Positions 52,850 to 64,000 of a stretch of 64,000 bases of DNA are shown here, in pieces; the stretch's first letter is position 1, and the number at the start of each line of letters is the position of its first letter. The DNA is taken from assembly GCA_013397455.1 (NCBI GenBank), contig VYZB01000016.1:5133103-5197102 (forward strand). Direction: 5' to 3'. Origin of the DNA: Crotophaga sulcirostris (lineage: Eukaryota; Chordata; Aves; Cuculiformes; Crotophagidae). The notes under the pieces were generated by a model. That model had not been told where the DNA came from. It worked only from the letters and a program-made list of their open reading frames with translations, and searched no databases. Both the position numbers and the translations under genes were made by a program.

Positions 52850-53865
52850 TAGAATCACAGAATGGTTTGGGTTGGAAGGGAGCTTAAAGATCATCCAGTT
52901 CCAACCCTCTGGTCGTGGGCAGGGACACCTCTCACCAGCCCAGGCTGCTCAAGGCTCCATCCAGCCTGGCCCTGAACACCTCCAGGGAGGGGGCACCCAC
53001 AGCTTCCCTGGGCAACCTGGGCCAGGGCCTCACTGCCCTCATTGTGAAGAAATTTTTCCTAATGTCTAATCTAAATCTTCCCCCTTACAATTTAAAGCCA
53101 TTCCCCCTTGGCCTGTCACTACAGGCCTTTGTAAAAAGTCCCTCCCCAGCTTTCCTGTAGCCCCAGCTCTCTCAGTCTGTCCTTGCAGGTGAGGTTCTCC
53201 AGCCCTCTGATCATCTTTGTGGCCCTCCTTGGGACCCATTCCAACAGTTTCATATCCTTCTCATGTTGAGGATTCCAGAACTGGACACAGCACTCCAGGT
53301 GAGGTCTCTCTTGAGCAGAGTAGAGGGGAAGCATCACCTCCTTCACCCCACTGGTCACACTGGTTCTGATGCAGCCCAGAACACAATTGGCTTTCTGGGC
53401 TGTGAGCTCACGGTGCTGGCTCATGTCAAGCTTCTCATCAGTCAGCACATCCAAGCCCTTATCTTCAGGGCTGCTCTCAGTCACATCATCCCCTATCCTG
53501 TACTGAAACTGTGGATTGGCCCAATCCAGGTGTGGGACCTTGCACTTGGACTTGTTGAATCTCATGAGGTTCACACAGGCCCAGTTCTCCAGCTTGTCCA
53601 GGTCCCTCTGGATGACATCCCATCCTTCTGACATGACAACTGCATCACACAGTTTGGTGTCATCTGTCATCAATGAAAATATTAAACAGCACTGGTCCGG
53701 GTACAGACCGCTGAGGGGCACGACTTGACATGGATCTCAGTCGAGCTGTTGATCACTACTCTCTGAATGTGACCATCCAACCAATTCCTTATCCACCAAA
53801 CAGTCCACTGATCAAATCCATATCTCTTCGATTTAGAGAGAAAGATGTTGTGGGGGACAATAACA
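52850..53865 (-). mobile_element. CR1 LINE, 5'-truncated, about 1 kb, with ORF2 remnant
   Basis: The plus strand starts aatagaatcacagaatggtt, a signature of the CR1 3' end in reverse, and continues through ccagcccaggctgctcaagg and the 'cctccagggagggggcaccc' segment. On the minus strand, upstream of the 3' UTR, it encodes the C-terminal part of CR1 ORF2 (reverse transcriptase/maturation region), including a segment reading [10 protein letters not shown] near 53830. It is well conserved and so a relatively young insertion. It lies antisense to SNX25 in intron 6. Confidence 0.97.
53119..53721 (-). pseudogene. CR1 ORF2 C-terminal remnant (reverse transcriptase)
   Basis: A 200-codon open frame within the CR1 copy includes SLMTDDTKLCDAV (diverged form of the FADDTKL catalytic region of CR1 reverse transcriptase), LDKLENWACVNLMRFNKSKC and later PLYSAQERPHLECCVQFW then RRATKMIRGLENL, typical of the CR1 C-terminal end. 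The usual F-A-D-D has become LMTDD here, with the two Asp present. The frame is open to the usual CR1 terminus, but the element is 5'-truncated (most of the polymerase and all of the endonuclease are missing), so it cannot mobilise itself. Upstream sequence to about 53865 continues the coding match in another frame, indicating a frameshift. Confidence 0.88.
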
Positions 53866-56800
53866 AAAATATCCTTCTGATGACTTGACTCTTTCTAAAA
53901 ATTAATAATATGTGCTTAATTTTAGTTGATGTACAGACAAAGCATTAATGAATGTTTTTTTTTTAAATGCAGCTTGGAAAGAGAGACATATTTTTCCAGT
54001 ATTATTTGTTACTTTCCTCTTTTTCCTATCTGCTACAAGACAAAACAAACCCCATAACAAAAGCAAAATAATGCCCACAAATGAAAACAGAAGTCCTGCA
54101 GCCTGACTGGGTGCCATCCTCTCAGCAGAAAACCTCAGCTACTGACCCAAATTCTGTTCACCTCACCCGTGGTCTGCTGTGGTGTTACCAGCTGCGTTGT
54201 GGTTATTCATTGTCAGACAACATTGTTGTAGGGAATGGGAACCTGATGTGTGACAAAGAACTTTAGTACAGTGCATCTGTGCCATGTCTGGTTCCTGTAC
54301 AGGCCTTTCTAATTAAGTAGCTGTTTTATGTTTCTCTCCAGAGAGAGGCTGCAACTGTCTTTAGGGACCTGCCAAGCCCCCGTGTCTGCCTTGTAGGGCT
54401 CGGTTGTTCTATGTGTGTATGCTAGGGATGCTGGTTAAAGCACCCTGCTTGGGGCAGAGGGTGGTGGGGAATCTGACTCCTTCCTAGTGTGTGACAGAGC
54501 CTGTGACCAGCTGTGGTGTATTAATCACTTTGCTGTTGGAGTAGGGAAGGGATGTGGGAGCAGTAAAGCTGCTGTTTTTTCAGAACACAGAAATTGCTCT
54601 GGAGTTAAAAGGACTTGAAGGATTGCTGTTGAGGCTGATAATTCTAAGATTATATCTGCTAATTGGATATTAGATTTGAGGATGTACACATGCCCTACTG
54701 CGTGCGTATGTGCCAGTGTGGTTTGCAGCTTTGTACTCTGATTTGTGATGATACTGAGTCATAAAATGATCTTTCGCTGAGGATTACAAATTACTGCAGA
54801 ATCTTCTTCTTTAAATCAGAGAAGGGAGGATCTTCCATGGAACACTTCCTGGTTTGCATGTATTTATAACATACCACCACAAGTATAACAACCTCTCTTG
54901 TCCATCACTGTTGTAATTGAAGTCTTAAAAAATGTTTATAGTACAGTGTTTGTAACATATTTAATAATGTCAGGATAGTCAAGCCTAAACAATCAAGCAA
55001 AAATCTAAAAAAATGTTTGTGAGGTCTCATTTTTGCAAGAGAAGTTTAAATAAGCTTTTCTGTCCATTATCTTGTTTTGTTAAAGTATTTCAATTTGCAA
55101 GCTAACTACTGGGAGGTTTGTGTAACAGCATCACTTTAATTACCATTGGGCCCCTGTGCAACGGGCCCTTTGGGAGCAAGGGATGGTTGCACTTGCCTTG
55201 CTCCTTGCAGCACCACTTACCCATAGTTAAATATTGAGAGAGTATGGTTGTTAATGACTGTCTTTGCTGGCAGCCTGGGTGGAAGTAGTATGGGTAATAG
55301 AGGCACAGATACCAAGGTGACCTCTTCTCAAGAAGTGATGGCACGTTCTCCATGTTGGGAGTGATTTATTACCTCTGCTATCATTGGCAGAGCTGGCAGT
55401 CCCAGAGATGGTGAAGATCTCTGTTCAAGAGCCTGGAAGACCCTCTTCTGCTTGTAATTTAAATTGTTGTCCTTGATAAAAATGATGGAATAGTGAGTAC
55501 GATGGTGCACAGCAGCGAGGCTAAACCACAGACTGACCTTTGAACTGTCGTCTCTGTTATTCTCTTTGACAGTCTGATCACCGTTTCTGTAATAAGCCTA
55601 GCTTAATCAAGTTTCTCTTTCTGTGCTGTTCAATGAAGATTATAGAATGAGCTCTCTGAATGGCAGGAGTTTGTCATCTTTATATACCTGAATAGCTCTT
55701 AGACTAAGAGCAAACCATGTCCAGATGATTTTGGTATAGTAAAGAATGAAGAGAGGAATGGCACATGACTGTCACTGAGGAATTTTGAAGATGAAAATGA
55801 GCATTTCAGCTGAGAAAAATGTACTTAAACACTGCACAAAACTTGGGAGAGCTGTTTCAGACAACATATAGGTGGCTGCAGTTTTTGAAGAACCTTCTTT
55901 AGCTTGGTTCATTAAGGAAGTGACTTAGGTTATTAATTGTGTATGTGGTTTCTTTCTATACAGCTTGAGTCCAAGCAAACTGTTTTTACTAAATGTAAGT
56001 TAGTGGTAGAGTCTCACAGGTACTAGGTTTAGGAAAACAGGTGATCTTTCCAGAGAGAGATATCCCAGTACATGACCTGAATTGTATTATTATTAGATGT
56101 CAGAAAACCTGTGTTAGAAATTATTAATGCCTCAATCTCAGTTGGAATTACTTCGTACCAAATTATCTTTGCTATAAAATGCAAAGTCAGGAAGCTATTT
56201 TTCATTAACCCCACTGCTTAAAGATCTGCTTTTGTTTTCAAAGAAAAAGGTGTGAGTTGGCTGGTGTCTGTGAGGTACAAAGCAAGAGACCAAGACCTCT
56301 CTGGTGTATTTGGATTCCTGGCAATATAAGTAATGGCACTAAATGAGCTACATGAAAACTGGTTCAACTACTAGACTGAACAGTTGGAGAGGAAGAAGTG
56401 GTTGGTTTAGATAGGCTGTTTTGAAAATTGGACCTGTTATTCAAAGAAAGCCAAGGTTGTTAATTCTATTCACTATGGGAAAATCATTCATTTTGTGAGG
56501 GAGCTGTCTTGTTTTCAGGTGTTTGTCTCAAAGAATAAGGCCTGGATTTGTAAAAACAGTAGGGGATAAGGAAGCAAATAATGGTTTTTTTTTAATCTAA
56601 CAGCTTAATGGCTGCAGCATCTGCTTGGATGTGAGAAGTCTCCGTTTCATTTCCTCTTCTGCTTGACATACACCCTCCTCCCTCATCTGAGGAAGAGTTC
56701 TGAGCATTGTATCACAGCCCACATACTCTTTCCTGACTGCATTTCTGATAGATGCTTTTCAATAACACTCAGTTAATGGGGAATGGCCAAATGCCCTAGC

Positions 56801-57318
56801 TGCCAGGAGAAAGAACTATGCTCAATCTTTGTGTCCCTGGGAATAACTGAGATATGTCTCAAAGCGATGTGGCCTGTGGCATGGAAATTGCTGGTGCTGC
56901 TCTGTTTGAATCAAGCAAAGAAAAGATCAGTTAGCTTTCAGCTTGGTTCCTTGGAACATTGGAAATTAAATTTTTGACAATAACATTTCATGAATGACTT
57001 GAAGTGCCATCTTTGTCCCTTGAAAGGTAGTCTTACCTCCTGGACAGAAACCACGTGGAAACATTTTCCATCTGGTACAAACATAGATGCATTAATCCTA
57101 TAAATGCTTACAACTCCTAGTTTTTGATGATTTTTTTTGTTTGTTTTAAATGAAGCAAAGCTATTACTGCAGAAGGTCTGTGCAGCTGAATCTAGTTGAC
57201 ATGGAGTGTGTGGTGTTCTGTGGGCACATCAAGTGAAAAGTTTTTCCCCATGAGGGGTGGAGAGAAGGTACAGTTAGGTATTTTCCTAAGTCTTACTCTT
57301 AGTTTTCCTTTTCTTCAG

Positions 57319-57450
57319 ATTCTTCAGTTTGAAGAAATTTTGGCCAACCCTTCCTACCGAGAGCACTTCCGAATCTACATGGAAAGGATGGACAAGATGG
57401 CTTTGATTGGTCTTTGGGAGTCTGTGGAGTATCTGAAGAACGCTAACAAG
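57319..57450 (+). CDS. SNX25: SNX25 coding exon 7 (first part of RGS domain)
   Basis: A 132-nt phase 0/0 exon after the acceptor ttcttcag. It encodes ILQFEEILANPSYREHFRIY, then MERMDKMALIGLWESVEYL and KNANK, residues 288-331. This is the start of an RGS-type fold: F-E-x-I-L-x-N helix, then the helix with LIGLWESVEYLKN. The divergent RGS domain of this family is not assigned firm GTPase-activating activity for SNX25. The donor AACAAG/GTGGAA departs from consensus at +4 and +5; read-through adds 13 codons (VEDIARPRGLYIN) and a stop at 57490. Confidence 0.95.
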
Positions 57451-59298
57451 GTGGAAGACATTGCAAGGCCACGTGGCTTGTATATTAACTGAAATCTCTG
57501 CTTGTTACCATCTTGATGTTAGGAATTGTCTTTGTGTTTTTAATGTAGTGATAGCATAGGATAGGAGCTAAGCAATTTAAGTTTTTTAAGCTCTTCATGT
57601 CAGTGTTTGGGGATAATATGGCAGTTAAAAATTGTGGACTGTCTTGAGGACAGTTTACTGTTGTTTTGTGTAGCAACATGACCTTTAAAAAGGATACTTG
57701 TTATGCAGAAGTAGTAGAATTAATTCCCCCTCCACTAGGAAAAAAAAGCTTGCCATAGTATATTTGCTTTAGTCGTATCACCTCATTTGAAACTTAGAGG
57801 TACATCATAGTTTGATATTCTGTACATAAACTTCTCATCTTGCAATTAAAAGCCATTGAGTTTTGTGTATATATGTTTTCTAAATACTCTTGAAAGGTAG
57901 ATTTTACTTTAAAAGAGCCCTTCATCTCCCTGTTCTGTTACTGTATAAGCAACTGAGTTTCTCCAGGAATGATGCACTGCTGCTAGAGAGAAGAAACAAT
58001 GTTATATTGTAATTTGTGTTAAAATAAAGTAGGAACGAGGCTCCTGAAACAGATGGGAAATAGCATTTAAAGTTGTGAGAACTATTCTGGAGCAATGGTG
58101 CAAAGCAAGAATGTAGAGGACATGTTTGCTGTTTGTGAGCAGCAATGTGGATTTTCTTGGGAAATAGTTTTAAACCTGCAGGATTCGCACTAGCATGAAA
58201 TATGAATTTCTTTATTAAGTATTGGTTAACTTGTTACTTACTGTAATTTTGTTACTGCCCTGTGAAAAAAGATTCTAGTCCATTGTGGTGAATTGGGGAG
58301 CACGACTAGTGAGCCTTTAATACAATCTGAAGAAATGACTGACAAACAACTCAGGCTAGAAAGTGTTCATAAGAAGGGTTTGTCAGGCACTGTGAAGAGA
58401 GTTGTATAAATCAGTTTTGATTTACAAAGTGCTCATTATTGGAAAAGGTGCTGTAAATCATTTTATTACCTTTCGGCTATGATTTCTCTCCTTGCTTTCA
58501 AAGCAATGTGTATGTTGCCTTTACTGAAGACTTCACTTTTTTTTTAAAGGGATTCTGATGTACTGTGCTCCTGTCATTCCATGGAACACAGAGGTTGTCT
58601 TGCCACTACAGGGGCAGCTTTGGTTACAAAAAAAGTAGTGTAGAATAGTAGTAGTGTAGTAGAGGGGATAAAACCTTTTTAATTTGGGTCAGTTTAAAGA
58701 GATAATAATTTAGAGGAAATGACCACACACTGTGCTGCATTACTTCCTCTCTTCCCTATTCATTGCTGCAAAGTTCAATCCTGTGCACTGTTCTGTGCTC
58801 AGTGGAAATACCTGGCCTCATGTACTGGTAAATCTCTGTTCAGATGTGCTTTTTTATTTTTTTCTTTGCCATCTCCAAAATTATAGTCTTATATAAAGGG
58901 AGTTTATCCTATCCAGCAGAAGCCAGGAGAAGCGTTACAGCTGAACTCTACAATCCAAACTTAAAATGGTGACCAGAATGTTGCTCTAGCATTTTTTTTT
59001 CCTTTTAATATCAGCTTTTGGAGCATACTTTTAAAACCAGTGAATGTGGAAGCTATGGTGATTTTGGAGCACACCTGTTTCTTCACTTAACAAATAACAA
59101 TATTTGTGTTGTGCAATTGCCTGCTTATCCTAGGTGCGCAGACAGAGTGCTTCGTCTCAGTAATGAGATCCTTGTATGTCTGGGTGTGGAATGAGCTTGA
59201 TCATCCTTCAAATTACACACCTGGTTCCTGAGTCGTCCTGATATTTTTAACTTTTTTTATTATTCTCTTCTCCCTCCCTCTCTGTCATTGCTTCTTAG
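57451..59298 (+). other. SNX25: SNX25 intron 7 (phase 0)
   Basis: 1848 nt. It includes an ATTAAA at about 57845 and an AATAAA at 58023-58028, within 0.6 kb of exon 7, that could serve as polyadenylation signals for a truncated transcript. No repeat family recognised. The acceptor is cattgcttcttag. Confidence 0.9.
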
Positions 59299-59574
59299 GC
59301 TGAAATACCTCAACTGGTGAGTGAAATTTATCAGAATTTTTTTGTGGAAAACAAAGAAATACCTGTGGAAAAATCCCTTTATAAAGAAATACAGCAAAGT
59401 CTTGTGGGAAATAAAGGCATTGAAGTATTCTACAGAATTCAGGCAGATGTTTACGAAACTCTGAAGGACAGATACTACCCCTCATTCATTGTCAGTGATT
59501 TGTATGAGAGAGCAGTCAAAAAGGAAGAAGAAAGAAGTTCTGCCCATCTGACTCCTGATGACAAAGATGAAGTG
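59299..59574 (+). CDS. SNX25: SNX25 coding exon 8 (rest of RGS domain)
   Basis: A 276-nt phase 0/0 exon with donor GTG/GTGAGT. It encodes residues 332-423: AEIPQLVSEIYQNFFVENKE, then VEKSLYKEIQQSLVGNKGIE, VFYRIQADVYETLKDRYYPS and FIVSDLYERAVKKEEERSS. These are the central and C-terminal helices of the RGS domain, including the Y-x-x-L-K-D-R-Y-Y-P-S-F-I core typical of the final RGS helix in SNX13/14/25. The last ~20 residues are acidic and begin the linker. The open frame runs on 20 codons past the donor to a stop at 59635-59637; that part is intronic. Confidence 0.96.
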
Positions 59575-62500
59575 GTGAGTCACATGTACAATTTCTTTCA
59601 CTGTTATTTAAGGTCATCAGAAGATGATCCTGAGTAAAGCATATAGTAACATCTCTATCCTCAAGCTTTGGGCTACTTTTGTTCTAATGTGTTTATAAAT
59701 TTCATCACACTTGTAGTTTCATCTGGTAAACCTGGTATGTTTACAAGCTCTTTGAAACAAAATGGTACAAAATGACTGACTAAAACTTTAAATTAGTTGA
59801 AGTAGGTATTTAGAATTTTCAAGCCTTTTGTATTCCATATCTTTCATTATGCTCCTTAGTATCAGAGAAGGCAGAATATACCTTATAGAGACCCAGCTGC
59901 TCTGTTGTTCAATGAAGGAAATCTCAATGAAACATCACCAGGTTTCTGTACAGACAGTGTCGGTCCCTGTGCATTTCCTAGGTGCTAACTAGGTATTGGA
60001 AGTTGCACAGAAGAGGAGAAAAAGTAATGAAAAAGAGAATCTCAGGATTTTTTTTAAATTATTTGTTGAATAATAGACTCGGTTGGAAGATAAGACTGAT
60101 TAAAATAGCACTAGAACTGGAAACAATAAACCAGAACATTCAAAATGTCATAAGCAGTAACTCAGCATTCTCTGAACTGTTCTCTAAATTCGTTGTGTTG
60201 GGAAAACTTGTGTTAGGTTTATCCAAGAACACTTTGACAAGAGCATCTCTCAGACAAGTGAGCATCTTTCAGTCAAGCTGCCACTTCAGATCATTATCTT
60301 CATTTTATATGTGAACTGGGCTCAGGATGCAATGAAGTGTAAGATATTGTCTAAAACTGGATCTAAATGGACAAATAGGAAGCAGAATCCAGAGGTGGTG
60401 GTCTACGTTTGCAAACAATTTTTCCAGAACCTAAGACTTTTTTGTTTACTGCTTAAATTGGAATTTAATTTTGTGGATGATCTGTTATAATCTTTGTAGT
60501 CTGCATATCAGCAAATCTGCAGAGACGAGATCTTATAAGTAAATTACCTCCAATATGAACTTTTAGATTATTTCTACCTGTATTATTTTCCATGATAAAA
60601 GATTCAAGACATGGTTTTGTACTTTTCTCGCTGCTAACTTGGCTATATGTTGAGGGTGGTATATACTTCAAAGGCTTTGTCCTTGGAACTTTGAGAGAAG
60701 ACTACTGATGATTTTTTTTTTGAGAACTTTCGAAGTATTAAATGTTGTGCTTTTTAATCTCTTTATCTCTGTTAGATTCTGAATAAAATATATAACTACT
60801 TCCCTAAGAAAACTCACACCACACTTCAGGGCTAGCTGTCCTCTGTCAGATAACATTCACCATAGCTCTGAAAAATTAAATTTTTGGCATCATTCTCATC
60901 TGTCCTTCCTTTGAATCCTTGGGTATATCTGTGCCAAATTTGATGACTGCATCTGCTGGGAAACCTTGAAAACTAACCATATAAGCAAACTTGTCAATAT
61001 ATTAAAGTTTTTTTGCATTTTTACCAACATAAATTATGAAACTGCATATACTGTTAGAGCATCACTCGAATAGAACAGTCTTAATAGCTCTGAGCCAAAT
61101 TTCAGGGTCTTTGAGGTGAAAGTACTCTCCATGTACAGAAAACCACAGCTGAGAAATCTGATGTTTCTGGAGGAATCCATATTGATAGCAAATATTAATT
61201 GTTTTTTAGTTTGAGATTTGGAGATCTACCTTCCCACTTCATGGGGCACATTGGAAATTAATTTTCTAGAAAATTCACTGTTACAGCTAGGTGAAATGCT
61301 GTCAAATGTCCTCATGGAGGGAAGGACAAAAGGATGAGCCCTAATTAAACATGAGAAAATCAAACCAGAAGATAGGAATTGAGACAAGGCCAGACTCTAT
61401 TGGTTCTGCTGCATATGGAATGAGTTTGCTCTTCCTACTTCCCAATCCATCGTCACTTTTGCTCCTTGGACAAACCTCCTTCAAAAGGTTATAAGTAGAT
61501 ATGAAAATACAGAAGCAAGCAGTTCCTGCATTCAGCACTTTGAAGAAAGAGGGTCTGGTGGCTGCATTGGTGCTGTGTGTGCCAAGTCGCTATAGTAAGC
61601 CCCCAGTCTGCGTTCTGCAGCACTCACAGAAATGGAAGTCATTATCAGTTTAGCAGTTGGGAAAACAGCACAATACTTTCTGATCTCAACTTGGAGTGTG
61701 TTAGCTGTTTATTTGATAAATTTGATAATTTGAATACAGGTAACTTGTTATCTTGCAATTCTAGCATTTTCATGATAAACCTAGTGATTCAGCAGTGTTT
61801 TTTTTCTGTAAGTGTCTGAAATGTTAGTGACAGAAATCATGCAACCTGCCTCTGGGAGTAGGACCTTACTGGTTTGTTATTAATTTAAATGCTTTGATTA
61901 CTGGAACTAAACTTCATATGAAAAGTCTATTAATACTTAAGTGTTTAAATACTTTTTTTATTCTTTTTGACATCTGTGCTTCCCAGCAAGTATAAGTTTT
62001 TATCTTAGGGTTCTGTTCAGTGGTGTTTTGAGTAACACCTAGTGTCATTAGTTATTACTATTCGTATTATTGTAGTGCCAGGAGATGACAGCAAGCTCCC
62101 ATGAGCTGAGTCCTGTACACGTGTTTGGAGGCGGTGTCTGACTTAAGGCAGCGTACAGTCCATGCAAAATAGAAGAAAAGATGGGGCATAGAGCTAGTGT
62201 TATTTATTCAGCCACATAACAGGCAAATGCAGAGCTGGAAAAGGGCATGGATCTCTTAGCCTAGGACTCCTGCCTTCTGCATTGTGTTACCCTTCCATGT
62301 GAGGTTCACGTTAAGGGGATTAATTATCATTGCCACTGTATCCCTTCTCAGACACTTTTTACTAAGATGTAAAATACTTCAGAATTTACTGTAGGATTGT
62401 TTCCTCTCAAACTCACAGAATTTAGTAGAGAATGAGACTCCCTTTTATCAACTTTTGTTAATTATATAAAGATGCAGCTTGCTTAGTGCGAAAATCATTA

Positions 62501-63415
62501 AATGACACAGAACTCTCATTCATGAGATTAGATTCACAGCTTCCCATAGATAAATTAAGATAGGTTCAGTCACGAGCAGACCTCAAAGGTCTTTGAGCAT
62601 GGTAATGATAACATCACAGTCCTGGGTTCGCTAGATCTCGAGGTCTTCATGCCTATTTGGGAAAGTACAGTAAGAAAGTGGAGGCTGAGGCAAATGCCAA
62701 AAGATATAAAGAGAATGTCACTGAAAGGTGTGATGTTTTCTGGTTTTTTGCATGCCTGTAGTACACAGGAAGGAAAAAGCTATTTATTTGTCTGAATATA
62801 AGAAAATTATTTGAATTTAGGGTAATGCATATAAGCTTTTAACACATTTTTATTGACACTTCTAAAAACAGCAGTAAAAACTGTTTATGAAGAGAAGGGT
62901 CTTGGTTTAGATTGTTCTGTAGGTTGATGAATGTTTTGTGAAAGTTTGTGGGAGGCAGAACTGCTAGTTAGATCTGTGTATTTTTTGTTTTGTTCCCTCT
63001 GTGCACCCACCCTCCACCCTCGTCATCTCTTAAATCAGAGCGAAGTCTTTGCTTTCCTATCTGGCTCTAAATATTGATTGTGACTAATAAGCTGTGTTGT
63101 GTTTACAGTAAACTTTGATTCTTTCATTTGCGCTAAAGCCTTAGCTTGAAGGTCATTTTACACAGTTGGCAAGAGTTGCCAAAGAGCTGTAGTACAAATG
63201 GTAATGGGGCTTTGTTTGTGGTTGTACTTTGGTTTAGATTTTCTTAACAGACCTATGTTTCATGTTGGATTTGATGGCTGGAGTACCTCTTAGAATATGT
63301 GATATCTGCACTTTTGTCTGTATTAAGATTTCATACATAAAATGCTTATGGAGCAAACAATAACTGTCTCTGTTTTCATATTAATGATGCAGTTACTCCC
63401 ATTCTCTATTCCTAG
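59575..63415 (+). other. SNX25: SNX25 intron 8 (phase 0)
   Basis: About 3.8 kb of AT-rich intron. No mobile element, exon or structured RNA recognised. Acceptor: ctctattcctag. Confidence 0.88.
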
Positions 63416-63571
63416 AGTCAAGGTTGTGAAGAAGCTACTGAAGAATGCAGCACAAGAATTAATGAACAGGCCAGTTATGCTGTAAATAAACTTCGCCAGC
63501 TAAATGACAAGCTTGAATACAAGAAACAGGCTCTAAATTCCCTATGTAATTCACCAAAACCTGACAAAAAG
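63416..63571 (+). CDS. SNX25: SNX25 coding exon 9 (linker and start of coiled coil)
   Basis: A 156-nt phase 0/0 exon with the strong donor AAAG/GTAAGT. It encodes residues 424-475: SQGCEEATEECSTRINEQAS, then YAVNKLRQLNDKLEYKKQAL and NSLCNSPKPDKK. The N-terminal part is acidic and variable; the INEQASYAVNKLRQLNDKLE stretch has heptad spacing of hydrophobics and forms the coiled coil before the PX domain. The next exon (PX domain) lies beyond the window. Confidence 0.95.
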
Positions 63572-64000
63572 GTAAGTACCTTTTAGTGTTTTTAGTCTTT
63601 TTATTAGTATTACATTTGTGTTTATGTAATATCTAGCTGTCTCCTGCTCTTTTTGGACAGGTCAGATTGCTATTTCAGTCAACCTGTTATAGGAAGTTAA
63701 ATTGCAGCTTAGTTTTATTTGTTTGTTTTTTCCATTTTTAAAAAGCTATTTTAACTAAAATTGTGATTATGATTTATAGTGCTTCATTTGTTGTAGTGAT
63801 GACCTCTCTCCCAGTGGTCCTGCTGCTTTGTCAGTGGCAAATAGTGTTTCTTCGTTACATCTCTACCTACCTATATATGTAATTCTTTATGGCGGCTTGT
63901 TTCATGACCCTGCAGCACTGCATCTGAGGGCTGTGCTAGTTAACTTCTGCTCCCTCTGCTGGCTTTGGAATAGCATGCCACAATTTTATAATCTATGGTC
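63572..64000 (+). other. SNX25: SNX25 intron 9, 5' part
   Basis: The remaining 429 nt start with the donor GTAAGT and are AT-rich. No exon or repeat recognised before the window ends. Confidence 0.88.

Larger units (their letters stand above)
49670..57318 (+). other. SNX25: SNX25 intron 6 (phase 0)
   Basis: About 7.6 kb. It contains a short CR1 fragment (51492-51570) and a long CR1 copy (52850-53865), both on the minus strand. A GC-richer stretch at 50.85-51.25 kb carries overlapping open frames without recognisable domains. No exon seen. It ends with a good pyrimidine tract (ttttccttttcttcag). Confidence 0.85.
12261..63571 (+). other. SNX25: SNX25 gene body, partial (sorting nexin 25; 3' part lies beyond the window)
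   Basis: Nine exons with AG/GT borders join into one open frame of 475 codons. The product matches vertebrate sorting nexin 25: N-terminal start MDKALKE, PXA domain (about residues 8-200), linker, RGS domain (about 288-410), then a charged coiled coil. SNX25 belongs to the SNX13/14/19/25 (RGS-PX) group, which act on endosomal or ER-contact membranes; SNX25 is reported to promote TGF-beta receptor degradation. The full protein is about 840 residues in mammals, so roughly 365 residues (PX and nexin C-terminal domains) should follow downstream. Intron phases in order are 1, 2, 1, 2, 1, 0, 0, 0, 0, and all joints keep the frame. The identification rests on recognising the protein; no search was run. 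Confidence 0.93.

Noticed and set aside
59575..59637. C-terminal extension of exon 8 (VSHMYNFFHCYL...)
   Set aside because: A strong donor GTG/GTGAGT lies at 59574 and exon 9 continues the known SNX25 linker in phase, so the extension is intronic.
1..64000. Search for tRNA, rRNA, CRISPR-like arrays, operon structure or a second protein-coding gene
   Set aside because: Nothing beyond the SNX25 exons, interspersed repeats and simple repeats could be supported by eye; small intronic snoRNAs or microRNAs cannot be excluded without covariance or small-RNA data.

Overview
The window looks like bird genomic DNA. It carries one large plus-strand gene with small exons and kilobase-scale introns, several CR1 retroelement fragments with the typical avian 3' end, and one solo LTR resembling the common avian ERVL-type family. 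There are no bacterial features, no tRNA or rRNA genes, and repeat content is low. CR1 elements also occur in crocodilians and turtles, so 'bird' is a strong inference rather than proof.

The gene is the 5' and middle part of SNX25 (sorting nexin 25). I place nine coding exons, at 12312-12333, 21267-21483, 31930-32102, 32979-33165, 39269-39339, 49479-49669, 57319-57450, 59299-59574 and 63416-63571. Each has AG/GT borders, and the intron phases join to one open frame of 1425 nt (475 codons). The frame encodes the PXA domain (exons 2 to 5), a linker (exon 6), the RGS domain (exons 7 and 8) and the start of the coiled coil that precedes the PX domain (exon 9). The PX and C-terminal nexin domains must lie downstream of the window. 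The first coding exon also has an open frame upstream of the canonical ATG, back to its splice acceptor, which suggests an N-terminally extended isoform from exons upstream.

Layout: 1-290 is CpG-rich, probably the downstream edge of a promoter CpG island. The stretch 290-12260 is intron or upstream sequence with an old CR1 and a 21-bp minisatellite. From 12261 to the end is the exon/intron body of SNX25. Its introns hold four more CR1 pieces (one with a 200-codon antisense reverse-transcriptase remnant), a solo LTR in antisense orientation at about 40.0-40.75 kb, short tandem duplications and two perfect 13-bp inverted repeats.

I found no clearly new biological system. The observations most worth checking concern splicing: a candidate cassette exon at 43311-43392 that would shift the frame, a 9-nt tandem acceptor at exon 6, a weak exon 7 donor with a possible truncated isoform, and the upstream coding extension of exon 1.
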